Origin: Microbacterium sp. 4R-513
Lineage (GTDB): Bacteria > Actinomycetota > Actinomycetes > Actinomycetales > Microbacteriaceae
Direction of reading: 5' to 3'
Assembly (NCBI RefSeq): GCF_011046485.1
Contig: NZ_CP049256.1
Location: forward strand, 930,001-994,000
Length of the DNA stretch: 64,000 nucleotides
The position numbers and the translations under genes are program-made. Below are positions 48,120 to 56,791 of this stretch, one piece after another (positions within the stretch are counted from its first letter, which is position 1; the number at the start of each line of letters is the position of its first letter). Below the pieces are notes generated by a model. It saw nothing but the letters and a program-made list of their open reading frames with translations. It had not been told where the DNA came from and did no database searches.

Positions 48120-49009
48120 CCACCACGGCGATCCCCGAGACCCGGCAGCAGACGACGACGGTGCCCGAGAAGCGCAAGCCCTCAGGCCGCCGCATCGCGG
48201 GCACGACCGTGCTGTACATCGTGCTCGGCATCCTGGCGCTCATCATCATCCTGCCGCTCATCTGGATGCTCATCACGTCGTTCAAGACGGATGCCGACGC
48301 CGTGCGCAACCCGTACGGCTGGCCGAATCCGTTCTCGACGGAGGCGTACACGACGCTGCTCACAAGCGGCGAGCAGCCGATCTTCCTGTGGCTGTGGAAC
48401 AGCTTCGCCGCCGCGACCATCCAGACGATCCTGATCCTCGTCACGGCCTCGATGGGCGCCTACGCCCTGGCGCGCATGGAGTTCGCGGGGAAGAAGATCG
48501 TCTTCGGCGTCATCATCTCGACGCTGCTCGTGCCGCCGGTCGTGTTCCTCATCCCGAACTACCTGATCGTGCAGAACCTCGGATGGCTCGACACGCTGCT
48601 CGCGATCACGGTGCCGGGGGCGGCCGGAGCATTCGGGATCTTCTTCCTGAGGCAGTTCTTCGTGGCGCTCCCGGTCGAGATCGAGGAGGCCGCCCGCATG
48701 GACGGCGCGGGCGAGTTCCGCATCTTCCTGCAGGTCGTGCTGCCCCTGGCCCGCCCGGCGCTCGCGACGCTCGCCGTGCTGTCGTTCCTCAACAACTGGA
48801 ACGACTTCCTCTGGCCGGTCTACGTGCTGCTCTCGCCCGAGAACATGACGCTCCAGCCAGGCCTCGCGATGCTGCAGGGCGCGTACCGCACGCACTTCGC
48901 GATCGTGATGGCCGGCGCGGTGATCGCCTCGGTGCCGGTGCTGATCCTCTTCGGCATCGCGCAGAAGCAGATCGTCGAGTCCGTCGCGGGAGCGGCCGTC
49001 AAGGGCTGA
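48116..49009 (+). CDS. ABC transporter permease, MalG/UgpE type
   Basis: The second permease (297 aa, six helices), with the EAA loop EEAARMDGAGEFRIFLQVVL near residue 195. It starts ATGA-coupled to the first. No ATPase gene is present in the cluster, as is usual for actinobacterial sugar importers that share one MsiK-type ATPase encoded elsewhere. Confidence 0.92.
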   Translation: MTTTAIPETRQQTTTVPEKRKPSGRRIAGTTVLYIVLGILALIIILPLIWMLITSFKTDADAVRNPYGWPNPFSTEAYTTLLTSGEQPIFLWLWNSFAAATIQTILILVTASMGAYALARMEFAGKKIVFGVIISTLLVPPVVFLIPNYLIVQNLGWLDTLLAITVPGAAGAFGIFFLRQFFVALPVEIEEAARMDGAGEFRIFLQVVLPLARPALATLAVLSFLNNWNDFLWPVYVLLSPENMTLQPGLAMLQGAYRTHFAIVMAGAVIASVPVLILFGIAQKQIVESVAGAAVKG

Positions 49010-49817
49010 TCTGAGTGTGCGGGCGCGCCGGGCGATCGGAGTCGACCAGTCCGAGCTCGTAGGCGATGAGCGCGGCCGAGACGCGGTCGCGCACCCCGAT
49101 CTTGCGGTAGACGTGCTCGAGATGCTTCTCGACCGTCCGCGGCGACACACCCAGCTCGCGGGCTGCAGCCTGAGCGCTGCTCCCGCCCGCGATGAGACGA
49201 AGGACGGCGAGCTCCCTCCCCGAGAGGGAGCTCGCCAGTTCCTCCGGCACCGCCCGCGCCGCGAGGATCTCCGCCTGCCTCTGCAGTGACGTGAACATCC
49301 GCTGCAGGAAGCGGGCGAGCTCGAGATCGTCGTCGGTGAAATCCAGGCCGGGCCGGCAGACGACGACCGCCTGGTGCTCGATGCCGCGCACCAGCATCGG
49401 GATCGACAGCTGCTGCTCCGCCCGGAGTCCCCGCAGCAGGTCGTAGACCTCGTGTGTCTGCCAGGCGTCCAGGAAGCGCGGCGGTACGCGTCCGACGGAC
49501 TGCGGGGCGGTGTCACCCGTGCGCGCGTACCACTGGAGCAGCGGGTGGTAGTCGAACAGCTCGAAGTCGAGCACCCGGAAGAGCTCTGCGATGGCTCGAT
49601 TCGCCTCGTGCGAGTCGGGATCCGTCGCAGACCACCCGTAGCCACGTACCGTCACGCGGCCCTCCTTGTCACGGAGGTTCGACGTCGCCATCCGCGCATC
49701 GAAGCTCGACAGGACGCTGTCGCGCAGGTCGTCGAGGGGCACTTCGACGATCGGCCGCTGCAGCACTTCCGCGGTGATGAGGAACCAATCCGCAAGTCTT
49801 CTGTCGAGCGAAGACAT
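48999..49817 (-). CDS. LuxR-type helix-turn-helix regulator
   Basis: A 272-residue regulator. The C-terminal LuxR domain is clear: LSGRELAVLRLIAGGSSAQA then ELGVSPRTVEKHLEHVYRKI. The preceding 200 residues form a sensor-like domain that I do not recognise; it may be GAF-like. Its last 11 bases overlap the end of the permease gene in convergent orientation. Alternative start at 49844. No link to the sugar regulon is evident beyond adjacency. Confidence 0.78.
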   Translation of the reverse strand: MSSLDRRLADWFLITAEVLQRPIVEVPLDDLRDSVLSSFDARMATSNLRDKEGRVTVRGYGWSATDPDSHEANRAIAELFRVLDFELFDYHPLLQWYARTGDTAPQSVGRVPPRFLDAWQTHEVYDLLRGLRAEQQLSIPMLVRGIEHQAVVVCRPGLDFTDDDLELARFLQRMFTSLQRQAEILAARAVPEELASSLSGRELAVLRLIAGGSSAQAAARELGVSPRTVEKHLEHVYRKIGVRDRVSAALIAYELGLVDSDRPARPHTQISP

Positions 49818-49874
49818 GGCAACACGGTAGTCCGCCTCATGCACCGTGACTACGGGGCTCCGCGTTCGACCAGG

Positions 49875-50180
49875 TCAGCGCGCGATGGCACCAGGCGGGC
49901 TCTGGGGGAGGAGCAGCGACCCGAGCAGCTGCCCCGGCCGGGGTTCCCTCTCGGGCAGCTGCCGCCGGGCGCAGACCACGGCGTACCCGCCGGCATGCGC
50001 CAGCCCGCACACGACGCCGCCCTGCGTCGGCCCGTCGCCGGCGCGAGGCTCGGCATCGGCGCCGACCGCGGAGCCCATGAGCGCCGGAAGAAGGGCCAGG
50101 GAGAGGATGGCGGCGCGGGACGTCCCTCGCACTGCGCGCCCCCGAGCGTGCAGCGCATCCCGCGAACCTGATCCGTCCAT
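49875..50180 (-). CDS. Small putative secreted protein
   Basis: A 101-residue product with a twin-Arg-containing basic start, hydrophobic core (about 25-42, AILSLALLPALMGSAVGADA) and a short mature part with two cysteines (VVCGLAH, VVCARRQL). GGGGAG lies before the ATG. The composition is GC-shadow-like in its last third, so it may not be a real gene. Confidence 0.45.
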   Translation of the reverse strand: MDGSGSRDALHARGRAVRGTSRAAILSLALLPALMGSAVGADAEPRAGDGPTQGGVVCGLAHAGGYAVVCARRQLPEREPRPGQLLGSLLLPQSPPGAIAR

Positions 50181-50294
50181 GCCATCATCTCCCCGGCATC
50201 CGCCCTCCCTGTGGGCGGTGAATCGCCTCCAGGATGGCGCGGGTGCCGCCGACGGCAAATACGTGGAACTACGCAGGATGCCGCGGCCCGGCGG

Positions 50295-51443
50295 TCAGCG
50301 GGACGGCCACTGCCACGGCGGCTCGTCGAGGCTCCCCTGACCGACGACCTTCGTCTCGCCGGTCGTCTTCTCGAGTTCGGCGACGGCCGCGCCGGCCCGG
50401 CGGAGCGCGCCGACGATCGGCTCGGCGTGGGACACGACGATGACCTGCGAGTGCTCGGAGGCATCGACGACGAGGCGCGCGAGCGGGGGCAGCAGGTCGG
50501 GATGGAGGCTCGTCTCGGGCTCGTTGAGCACGACGAGACCCGCGGGGCGAGGCGACAGGAGCGCGGCGACCCACACCAGGTAGCGCAGTGTGCCGTCGGA
50601 GAGCTCGGCGGCACGGAGAGGCCGGAGGAGATCGGGCTGCGAGATCGCGAGCTCGAAGCGGCCCTCGCTCTCCGTGACGGTGACGCGGCTCCCGGGAAAC
50701 GCCTCGTCGATCGCGGCGTCCAGCCGCTCGGCGACGCCGAGTTCACGGATCGTCTGGATCGCGGAGGCGAGGTCGCGGGCATCGGCCGACAGCACGGGCG
50801 TCCGCGTGCCGATCTCGGCCGACCGGGCCGGGGCGGCGGAATCGGTGCGCACGTGGTCGTAGAAGCGCCAGCCGCGCAGCACGGCGCGCACGGCCCGCAC
50901 CTCCGGCGAGTCGACCTCGTCGAGCATGCTCTCCCACGAGGCGAGCCGGCGATCGAGCGGCTCCCACGCACCGCTCTCGCGGAGCCTCACCTGAGGCCCC
51001 CGTCTTTCGGCGAGCGCCGTCGCCGGCCGGAGCGTCGCGCCGTGCCACACCGCCTCGGCCTTGATCTCGGGGTCGCGTCCGAACATCGAGGTCTTGTCGG
51101 GCAGCGGGAGTCCCAGGTCGACCGCATATCCGAAGTCGTCGCTCGCGAACCCCATCCGGAGTGCGACGGGGCCGCTTCTCACGAGACCCTGCGCCGGCGC
51201 GCGGCCTGCCGCGACCTCCCGCCCGAGCACCTCGGGCCCCGCCCACAAGGTCGACGGGAGCCCGCCCTCCCGGGCGAGCGCGGTGACCGCACCGTCGCGG
51301 CCGGCCGCGGCGAGGAGTCTCAGCGCGCGGTACAGACTCGACTTGCCGCTGCCGTTGGGACCGGTGACGACCGTCACCCGGTCGAGTCCGAGCCGCAGCC
51401 GCCGGATCGAGCGGTACCCGTCGATCGCCAGCGCAGTCAGCAC
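50295..51443 (-). CDS. AAA-family ATPase (SMC-like, DUF2813/OLD-related)
   Basis: A 382-residue ATPase with Walker A GPNGSGKSSLYRAL near residue 25, an ABC-like LSDGTLRYLVWVAAL signature near 290, Walker B GLVVLNEPETSLHP near 312 and a switch His in VVSHAEPI. It is the compact class of RecF/SMC-type ATPases often annotated as ATP-binding protein of unknown function; some act in defence or repair. No TOPRIM or effector domain is attached and no partner gene is adjacent. Confidence 0.8.
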   Translation of the reverse strand: MLTALAIDGYRSIRRLRLGLDRVTVVTGPNGSGKSSLYRALRLLAAAGRDGAVTALAREGGLPSTLWAGPEVLGREVAAGRAPAQGLVRSGPVALRMGFASDDFGYAVDLGLPLPDKTSMFGRDPEIKAEAVWHGATLRPATALAERRGPQVRLRESGAWEPLDRRLASWESMLDEVDSPEVRAVRAVLRGWRFYDHVRTDSAAPARSAEIGTRTPVLSADARDLASAIQTIRELGVAERLDAAIDEAFPGSRVTVTESEGRFELAISQPDLLRPLRAAELSDGTLRYLVWVAALLSPRPAGLVVLNEPETSLHPDLLPPLARLVVDASEHSQVIVVSHAEPIVGALRRAGAAVAELEKTTGETKVVGQGSLDEPPWQWPSR

Positions 51444-51495
51444 GGGCGCCAGTCTAGGCAGAGGCGTCGACACGGGCGGGGGACGAGGCATCCGT

Positions 51496-51523
51496 CGTCA
51501 CAGATCGGGATGCCGCCCGGTCA
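51496..51523 (+). promoter_or_regulatory. ECF41-type promoter before the sigma factor remnant
   Basis: CGTCACA (51496-51502) followed after 15 bases by CGGTCA (51518-51523), close to the published ECF41 pattern TGTCACA/CGTC. The flanks match the promoter at 52703 closely: both read CGTCACAGAT, and both read CCGGTCA then CCCTT. Fits autoregulation of the sigma gene 118 bases downstream. Confidence 0.7.
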
Positions 51524-51641
51524 ACCCTTGCGAAGGGCTCGCGCATGCGCGACCGGCGGAAGGGATTTCTGTGGAAAGTGTTGCCACGGGCGCGAAACAG
51601 AGGATGATCGGAGCCGCCCCCGTTCCGATGACCACCGCCGC

Positions 51642-52282
51642 ATGATGCACGACGAACCCGAATCGCCGCGCACGGACGACGACCTGGCGTCCGCTGCCGC
51701 GGTGTTCGCCGACTCCCGGCGGCGGCTCTTCGGTATCGCCTACCGCATGCTCGGGAGCGTCGCGGATGCCGAGGACGTCGTCCAGGAGGCGTGGATCCGG
51801 TGGCAGGGGGTCGATCGCCGGGGGGTCGTCGAGCCGGCGGCTTTTCTCGCGCGCCAGCTCGTGAGCCGTGCACGCAAGCATCTCGCGACCGGTCGGCGAG
51901 CGGAGGTCGCGGCATCCGAGCAGCGGCGGCTGCTCGACGCGTTCCTGCTCGCCGCGCAGCGGGGGATGTCGAGGCTCTCGAAGCGCTCTTCGCCGACGAT
52001 GTGGTGAGCTACACCGACGGCAACGGCGTGAAGCTCGCGGCGCGCATCCCGGTCGCCGGGCGCGAGCGCGTCGCGAAGTTCATCGCGGCCTTCGCGCACC
52101 ACTTCTGGAATGGCAAGACGATCGACCGCGTCGAGGTCAACGGGCAGCCCGCCGCCGCGCTCACCGAGAACGGGCGCGTCACCACGGCGGTCACCCTCAC
52201 GGCCTCTCGCGACGGCATCCTCCAGCTCCTGTGGATCATGGCTCCCGAGAAGCTGCGGCATGTGACCGGCGGAGGAGCATGA
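51642..52282 (+). pseudogene. Decayed ECF41 (SigJ-type) sigma factor
   Basis: The first part reads FGIAYRMLGSVADAEDVVQE, the sigma region 2 of ECF41 factors, up to EPAAFLA. It then jumps in frame straight to RQLVSRARKHL, the far end of region 4. About 100 residues holding the rest of region 2 and most of region 4 are missing. A second lesion follows: after LLAAQRG the frame is lost at 51967-51971 (one base short), and the neighbouring frame continues with VEALEALFADDVVSYTDGNG, the SnoaL-like C-terminal domain, to 52282. The protein cannot recognise promoters in this form. An alternative start lies at 51645. Confidence 0.85.
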
Positions 52283-52701
52283 GACGACGCCCCCGCGCGA
52301 CCTGGCCCCTGCGCGCACGAACCGACCCCCGGTCGCTCATGCGGCGCCAGCGCCTCGCCGTCCGCGCACTCGCGTACGCGTGCGACGAGCGCGACTTCTC
52401 GCGGCTCGTGCGCGTGCTGCATCCCGATGCGACGCTCTATGTCGACAGCGGCGGCCGGGTGCGCGCACCCCTCGAGCCCGTCGGCGGCCGAGCGCGGATC
52501 GTCGACATGCTCGTGCGGTTCCTCGACGCGCACCCCGAAGCTGTCGCCGTCGAGTGCCCCGTCAACGGCGAACCCGGCATCGCGCTGCACACCGGCCACG
52601 ACATCGTCGGCGTCGTGACGGTCGGCCTCCGCGCGGAGCGGATCTCGCGCGTGTGGCTCGTGGTCAATCCCGACAAGCTGCGCGCCTGGAACGCGCACTG
52701 A
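52279..52701 (+). CDS. SnoaL-like/NTF2-fold protein
   Basis: A 140-residue protein whose core (LAVRALAYACDERDFSRLVR, then LHPDATLYVDSGG) is an NTF2/SnoaL-like cone similar to the C-terminal domain of ECF41 sigma factors. GGAGGA precedes the ATG, which overlaps the stop of the sigma remnant (ATGA), so it belongs to the same unit. It might modulate the sigma factor or be a duplicated tail domain; no catalytic residues are certain. Confidence 0.7.
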   Translation: MRRRPRATWPLRARTDPRSLMRRQRLAVRALAYACDERDFSRLVRVLHPDATLYVDSGGRVRAPLEPVGGRARIVDMLVRFLDAHPEAVAVECPVNGEPGIALHTGHDIVGVVTVGLRAERISRVWLVVNPDKLRAWNAH

Positions 52702-52702
52702 C

Positions 52703-52730
52703 CGTCACAGATGCGCTCGCCATCCGGTCA
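52703..52730 (+). promoter_or_regulatory. ECF41-type promoter before the oxidoreductase remnant
   Basis: CGTCACA (52703-52709) and CGGTCA (52725-52730), again 15 bases apart, with flanks nearly the same as the sigma-gene promoter. It lies 50 bases before the ATG of the NmrA-like gene, the classical target of ECF41 factors. Confidence 0.72.
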
Positions 52731-52779
52731 TCCCTTCGAGGCGCCGCTTCCGCGGCGACCGATGCGAAAGGGAAGAGAC

Positions 52780-53280
52780 ATGGCAAAGATCGTCGTCATC
52801 GGCGGAACGGGACTCATCGGATCGAAGGTGGTCGCCAAGCTGACGGAGCAGGGCCACGAGGCCGTCGCGGCCTCGCCGAACACGGGGGTGGACTCGATCA
52901 CCGGCGAGGGCCTCGCCCAGGCGCTCGACGGGGCGCAGGTCCTCGTCGACGTCTCCAACTCGCCGTCCTTCGAAGAGAGCGCCGTGCTGGACTTCTTCAC
53001 CACCTCGACGAACAACCTCATCGCGGCGGAGAGGGCCGCAGGAGTCGGACACCACGTCGCGCTGACCATCGTCGGCACGAACCGTCCGCAGAGCATCCCC
53101 TACTTCCGCGCCAAGGTCGCGCAGGAGAAGCTCATCCGCGAGTCGGGCATCCCCTTCTCGCTCGTGCACGCGACGCAGTTCTTCGAGTTCGACGACCTCA
53201 CGCTCGTACCCGTCGAGGGGGCCTCGGTCTTCGAGACGACCCTCGCCGAGTGGCTGCCGGCGAACCCGCCTCGCGGGTAG
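52780..53280 (+). pseudogene. Internally deleted NmrA-like NAD(P)-binding oxidoreductase
   Basis: Reads as a normal SDR-a/NmrA protein from VVIGGTGLIGSKVV to FSLVHATQFFEF (about residue 138), then switches in frame to DDLTLVPVEGASVFETTLAEW, the C-terminal end of the family. About 75 residues of the substrate domain are missing; the whole is 166 aa against an expected 240-250. The frame is open, so a short protein may be made, but it should not fold around a substrate. Adjacent to the equally damaged ECF41 factor. Confidence 0.78.
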
Positions 53281-53473
53281 TCGCGAGCGCCACAGGTTCC
53301 TGCGAGCGCCGCGTCGATCGGCGGGGCGCTCGCAGGGAGCTGGGGCGGTCGGCGCGGCATCCACCACCCGCCTGCGCCTTCGCAATCCGGCGCCCGCCTT
53401 CGCCTATCATTTCGCACAGGCGGATCGTTCATGGGGCTGAACGAGCCGCAGTCGACAGGGGGTTCACGCGGCC

Positions 53474-54634
53474 ATGAGTTCCGACGGTTCCGCGGGCGCA
53501 CCTCGACGCCCCTCGAAGCGCGTGCGGCGTCGCCGCTTCCTCGCGGTGCTGATCGCCATACTCGTCGTGATCGGCGGGACTGCTGCGGCCATCACCGCGA
53601 TCGCGTTGACGAGGACGACGGATGCCTCGGCCGCCCCCTCGCCGACGCCTACGGCGACACCCGTCCCCACGCCGACTCCGACGCCTCTCACGCCGTCGGA
53701 GCAGCTGCTGGCCTCGACCCAGGATCCGAACGCCTGCGCGGTGAGCTTCGAGGGGGACGGGATCTCGGATGCGCCGCAGCTCCAGACGCAGGGCGCCCTC
53801 TACAGCGCCCTGCCGATCCCTTCGCGCGACGGGTCGGTGTTCGCCGGGTGGTACGCGACTCCGGCGGACGCGGCATCCTTCAACATCCCGGCTCGCATCA
53901 ACGGGTCGGAGCTCGTCGCGTGCACCCAGCAGCAGATCACCCTGTACGGGTCGTGGAAGACGCCTGAGGAGAACGCGGCGGAGAACGCCCGCATCCCGAT
54001 CATGATGTACCACCAGTTCACCGCGAACCCGGCCGGCGAGAGCGGATGGCTGCGGGGCAACTACGCGTACATCGGCGACTTCGACGCCCACATGAATCAC
54101 ATCGCGACGGGCGGCTTCTACCTGCCGACGTGGGACGAGCTGAGCGCCTTCATCGACGCGCGGCTGTGGCTGCCTAACCACTCCGTCATCATCACCGACG
54201 ACGATGCGGACCAGTCGTGGTTCGATCTCGCGGCCCCGGTCGTCGACAGGTACAAGCTGCTCGCCACCTCATTCATGATCACGGCGTACCGGCAGGATCC
54301 GCCGCCTAACCCCTACGTGCTCCGCCGCTCGCACACCCACGACATGCACAAGGCGGGGGCCAACGGCGAGGGCGAGATGGTCAATCTCACCGCCGAGCAG
54401 ATCGCCGCGGACATGGAGACCTCGGCGCAGGTGCTCGGCGTCAAGGAGGTCATGGCGTACCCCTACGGGCATTACAACGAGACCTCGAAGGAAGGCCTGC
54501 GTCTGGCCGGCTTCGAGATGGCTCGGACGATCGAGCCCGGCTACGTCACGATCGGCACGGACAAGCTCGCGCTGCCGGTCCAGCGGATCAACTACGGGAT
54601 GGGAGTCGACGCCGTCGCCAGGCTGATCGGCTGA
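53474..54634 (+). CDS. Membrane-anchored polysaccharide deacetylase
   Basis: A 386-residue protein: transmembrane anchor (about 23-45), Ser/Pro/Thr linker to 75, an InlB-like small repeat (about 90-155, FAGWYATPAD) and a NodB deacetylase domain with ITDDDAD near 240 in place of the usual TFDDG, SHTHDMH near 280 with the metal His pair, and AYPYGHY near 330. It could deacetylate surface glycans made by the following exopolysaccharide locus, or peptidoglycan. The triple Asp is unusual. Confidence 0.82.
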   Translation: MSSDGSAGAPRRPSKRVRRRRFLAVLIAILVVIGGTAAAITAIALTRTTDASAAPSPTPTATPVPTPTPTPLTPSEQLLASTQDPNACAVSFEGDGISDAPQLQTQGALYSALPIPSRDGSVFAGWYATPADAASFNIPARINGSELVACTQQQITLYGSWKTPEENAAENARIPIMMYHQFTANPAGESGWLRGNYAYIGDFDAHMNHIATGGFYLPTWDELSAFIDARLWLPNHSVIITDDDADQSWFDLAAPVVDRYKLLATSFMITAYRQDPPPNPYVLRRSHTHDMHKAGANGEGEMVNLTAEQIAADMETSAQVLGVKEVMAYPYGHYNETSKEGLRLAGFEMARTIEPGYVTIGTDKLALPVQRINYGMGVDAVARLIG

Positions 54635-54831
54635 CTGCGCCCCGCGGGCGAATTCGCGGGGCCCATACCGGAACCGATTAACGCAAGTCAAATCGGGGGC
54701 GAACAATCTCTTCCCTTCCGCGTGCACCGGAGGTACAGTGGCGTTGCGCAAGGGGCTTGGGAACCCTTTAGTGTCCGGCACACCCGGTCGGATCAGCGCA
54801 TCTGGGGACGCTGGACGTCGTCGATGTCGTC

Positions 54832-54843
54832 GACGTGCACGTC
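54832..54843. promoter_or_regulatory. Palindrome in the leader of the exopolysaccharide locus
   Basis: The 12-bp perfect palindrome GACGTGCACGTC ends 40 bases before the sugar transferase start. It sits in a stretch of near-repeats (GGACGTCGTCGATGTCGTCG), within a 249-base gene-free upstream region that should hold the locus promoter. Candidate operator. Confidence 0.45.
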
Positions 54844-54883
54844 TGACTTGGGGTAGAGGAATGTCTATCGGGGACGCACAGCC

Positions 54884-56452
54884 GTGCGCACGGTGGACCG
54901 CGGCCTGAAGCTGGCCGTAAAGGGTGCGGCGTCGCCAATGGGCGCCGAAGCGGAGACCCGAATTCCGCTTCGGCGCTCGGCGACGACCGCCCCGCGGCCA
55001 GCCAATCTGCCCGCGGCCATCGCGCCGCGTAGTCAGCCTTCGCTCGAGCGAAGGCATCTTTGGGAGCGCCGGTATCGGCGTCGTCTCGTCATCACCGACG
55101 CCTTCGCCGTGATCGCGGCCACCGTCACGACGGCGAGCCTCGACATGCCGAGCTTCTCGCTCACGTCCGTCGCGGGCGCGGCCCGCGTCGCGGTGCCGGT
55201 CATGGTCGCGTGGCTCGTGCTCCTGTGGCTCGGCCGCACCCGCGAGCCCGGCATCCTCGGGTCGGGTGCCGCCGAGTACAAGCGCGTCGCCCACGCGACG
55301 GGCTTCGCCTTCGGCATCGTCGCGATCCTCTTCGTCTTCTTCCAGCTCGACGGACTGCGTCTGCAGCTGGCGATCGCGCTGCCCGCCGGGCTCGTCGCTC
55401 TGCTCGTCGACCGCTGGCTGTGGCGCAAGCGCCTCATCAGCGAACGCAAGCACGGTGACTGCGTCTCGCGCGCGATCGTCGCCGGCACGAGGCAGGACGT
55501 CGAGTACGTCATCGGCAACCTCGTGCGCGACCCGCACCACTGCTACCGCGTCATCGCCGTGACGACGGACGGCAGCGCGCCGATCGTGGTCGACGGGCGG
55601 TCGTACCCCGTCGTCGGACCGATCCAATCGACCGCCGACCAGACCCGGCTCTCGGGGGCTGACGCCATCATCGTGGCGAGCATCCCGGAGGGCGACCGCG
55701 ACTTCCTTCGGCGGCTCAGCTGGCAGCTGGAGGGAGCCGCCGCAGAGATGGTCGTCTGCAGCAGGCTGACAGAGGTCGCCGGGCCCCGCATCTCCCTCAC
55801 GCCGCTCGACGGCCTGCCGCTCATCCAGGTCAAGATCCCCGAGTTCGAGGGTGGGGTCCACGCCTTCAAGAGGGCCTTCGACCTCGTCTTCGCAAGCCTC
55901 GCGCTCCTCCCGATCCTGATCGTCCTGCCCTTCATCGCCCTCGCGATCCGGCTCGACTCGCCAGGACCGGTGTTCTTCCGGCAGACCCGCGTGGGTCGTG
56001 ACGGCGGGTACTTCCAGATCTTCAAGTTCCGCACGATGCGCGCCGACGCCGAGTCGCAGCTCGAGCTGCTGCGCGCGGGCAACGAGGGTGCCGGTCCGCT
56101 CTTCAAGCTGCGGCACGACCCGCGCGTCACACGCGTAGGGGCCCTCCTGCGCAAGTACTCGCTCGACGAGCTGCCCCAGTTCTTCAACGTGCTGCGCGGC
56201 GAGATGAGCGTCGTCGGGCCGCGTCCTCCGCTTCCGCGGGAGGTCCTCGACTACGACGGCACGGTGAGCCGCCGGCTGTACATCCGGCCCGGCATCACGG
56301 GGCTCTGGCAGGTCAGCGGCCGCAGCGATCTCTCCTGGGAGGAGAGTGTGCGCCTCGACCTGCGCTACGTCGAGAACTGGTCCCTCACGTCGGACCTCAT
56401 GATCATGTGGCGCACCGCCCGGGTCATGGTCGCTCCGAAGGGGGCGTACTGA
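54884..56452 (+). CDS. Polyprenyl-phosphate sugar-1-phosphate transferase (WbaP/ExoY type)
   Basis: A 522-residue membrane enzyme that starts glycan assembly by moving a hexose-1-phosphate from a nucleotide sugar to undecaprenyl phosphate. It has four N-terminal helices (about 65-175), a CoA-binding-like domain (about 200-300), a fifth helix (about 330-355), and the bacterial sugar transferase domain with FFRQTRVGRDG, FKFRTMRADAE, LRKYSLDELPQFFNVLRGEM and VVGPRPPLP. The GTG start is tentative; an in-frame ATG 18 codons on (MGAEAETR) is possible. Confidence 0.92.
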   Translation: MRTVDRGLKLAVKGAASPMGAEAETRIPLRRSATTAPRPANLPAAIAPRSQPSLERRHLWERRYRRRLVITDAFAVIAATVTTASLDMPSFSLTSVAGAARVAVPVMVAWLVLLWLGRTREPGILGSGAAEYKRVAHATGFAFGIVAILFVFFQLDGLRLQLAIALPAGLVALLVDRWLWRKRLISERKHGDCVSRAIVAGTRQDVEYVIGNLVRDPHHCYRVIAVTTDGSAPIVVDGRSYPVVGPIQSTADQTRLSGADAIIVASIPEGDRDFLRRLSWQLEGAAAEMVVCSRLTEVAGPRISLTPLDGLPLIQVKIPEFEGGVHAFKRAFDLVFASLALLPILIVLPFIALAIRLDSPGPVFFRQTRVGRDGGYFQIFKFRTMRADAESQLELLRAGNEGAGPLFKLRHDPRVTRVGALLRKYSLDELPQFFNVLRGEMSVVGPRPPLPREVLDYDGTVSRRLYIRPGITGLWQVSGRSDLSWEESVRLDLRYVENWSLTSDLMIMWRTARVMVAPKGAY

Positions 56453-56791
56453 CATGACGACCAAGACCGGAGCGACACGTGCGGACGCCGTGTGCGTCGG
56501 CGTCCGCACGCGTTCGCTCTCCGTTTCCATCCACACCTCCGGCGGTCACCGCGCCGGCCCGAATGCTTCACGATCCTGCGCCGCCCGCCCGCACCTAACC
56601 GCGGTGCCCATCTGGTCAGCCCCAGTCCGGACATGGCACCGCATGTGTTTCGCCCCCAACAGCGGGCGGGTGGCGCAGCCTTTCCCACGGCGGAGGGGTG
56701 CCCTGGGGCGCACCCTCGCGATGCCGGACGCTCCGCGGAACGTGACGCCGTCCGCGGCGGCGCGCTCTCGATCCTGAAAGGACATCGCACG
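56453..56791 (+). other. Gene-free spacer with terminator hairpin in the exopolysaccharide locus
   Basis: 339 bases without a convincing gene. A hairpin GTGCGGACGCC (56479-56489)/GGCGTCCGCAC (56499-56509) gives an 11-bp perfect stem shortly after the transferase stop, so transcription probably ends here and restarts. The rest shows no clear promoter. A small ATG frame at 56454 has shadow-like Arg/Ser composition. Confidence 0.6.

Noticed and set aside
45839..49009. Incomplete ABC operon as a degraded transporter
   Set aside because: Lack of an ATPase gene is normal for actinobacterial sugar importers that use a shared MsiK-type ATPase; all three genes are intact.
54861..54908. 15-residue leader peptide before the sugar transferase
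   Set aside because: The ATG has an AGAGGA too close to it, the peptide is not composed like an attenuator and there is no alternative hairpin pair I can support.
56454..56777. 107-codon frame after the sugar transferase
   Set aside because: Arg/Ser/Pro-rich translation, runs through the terminator hairpin, no ribosome-binding site.
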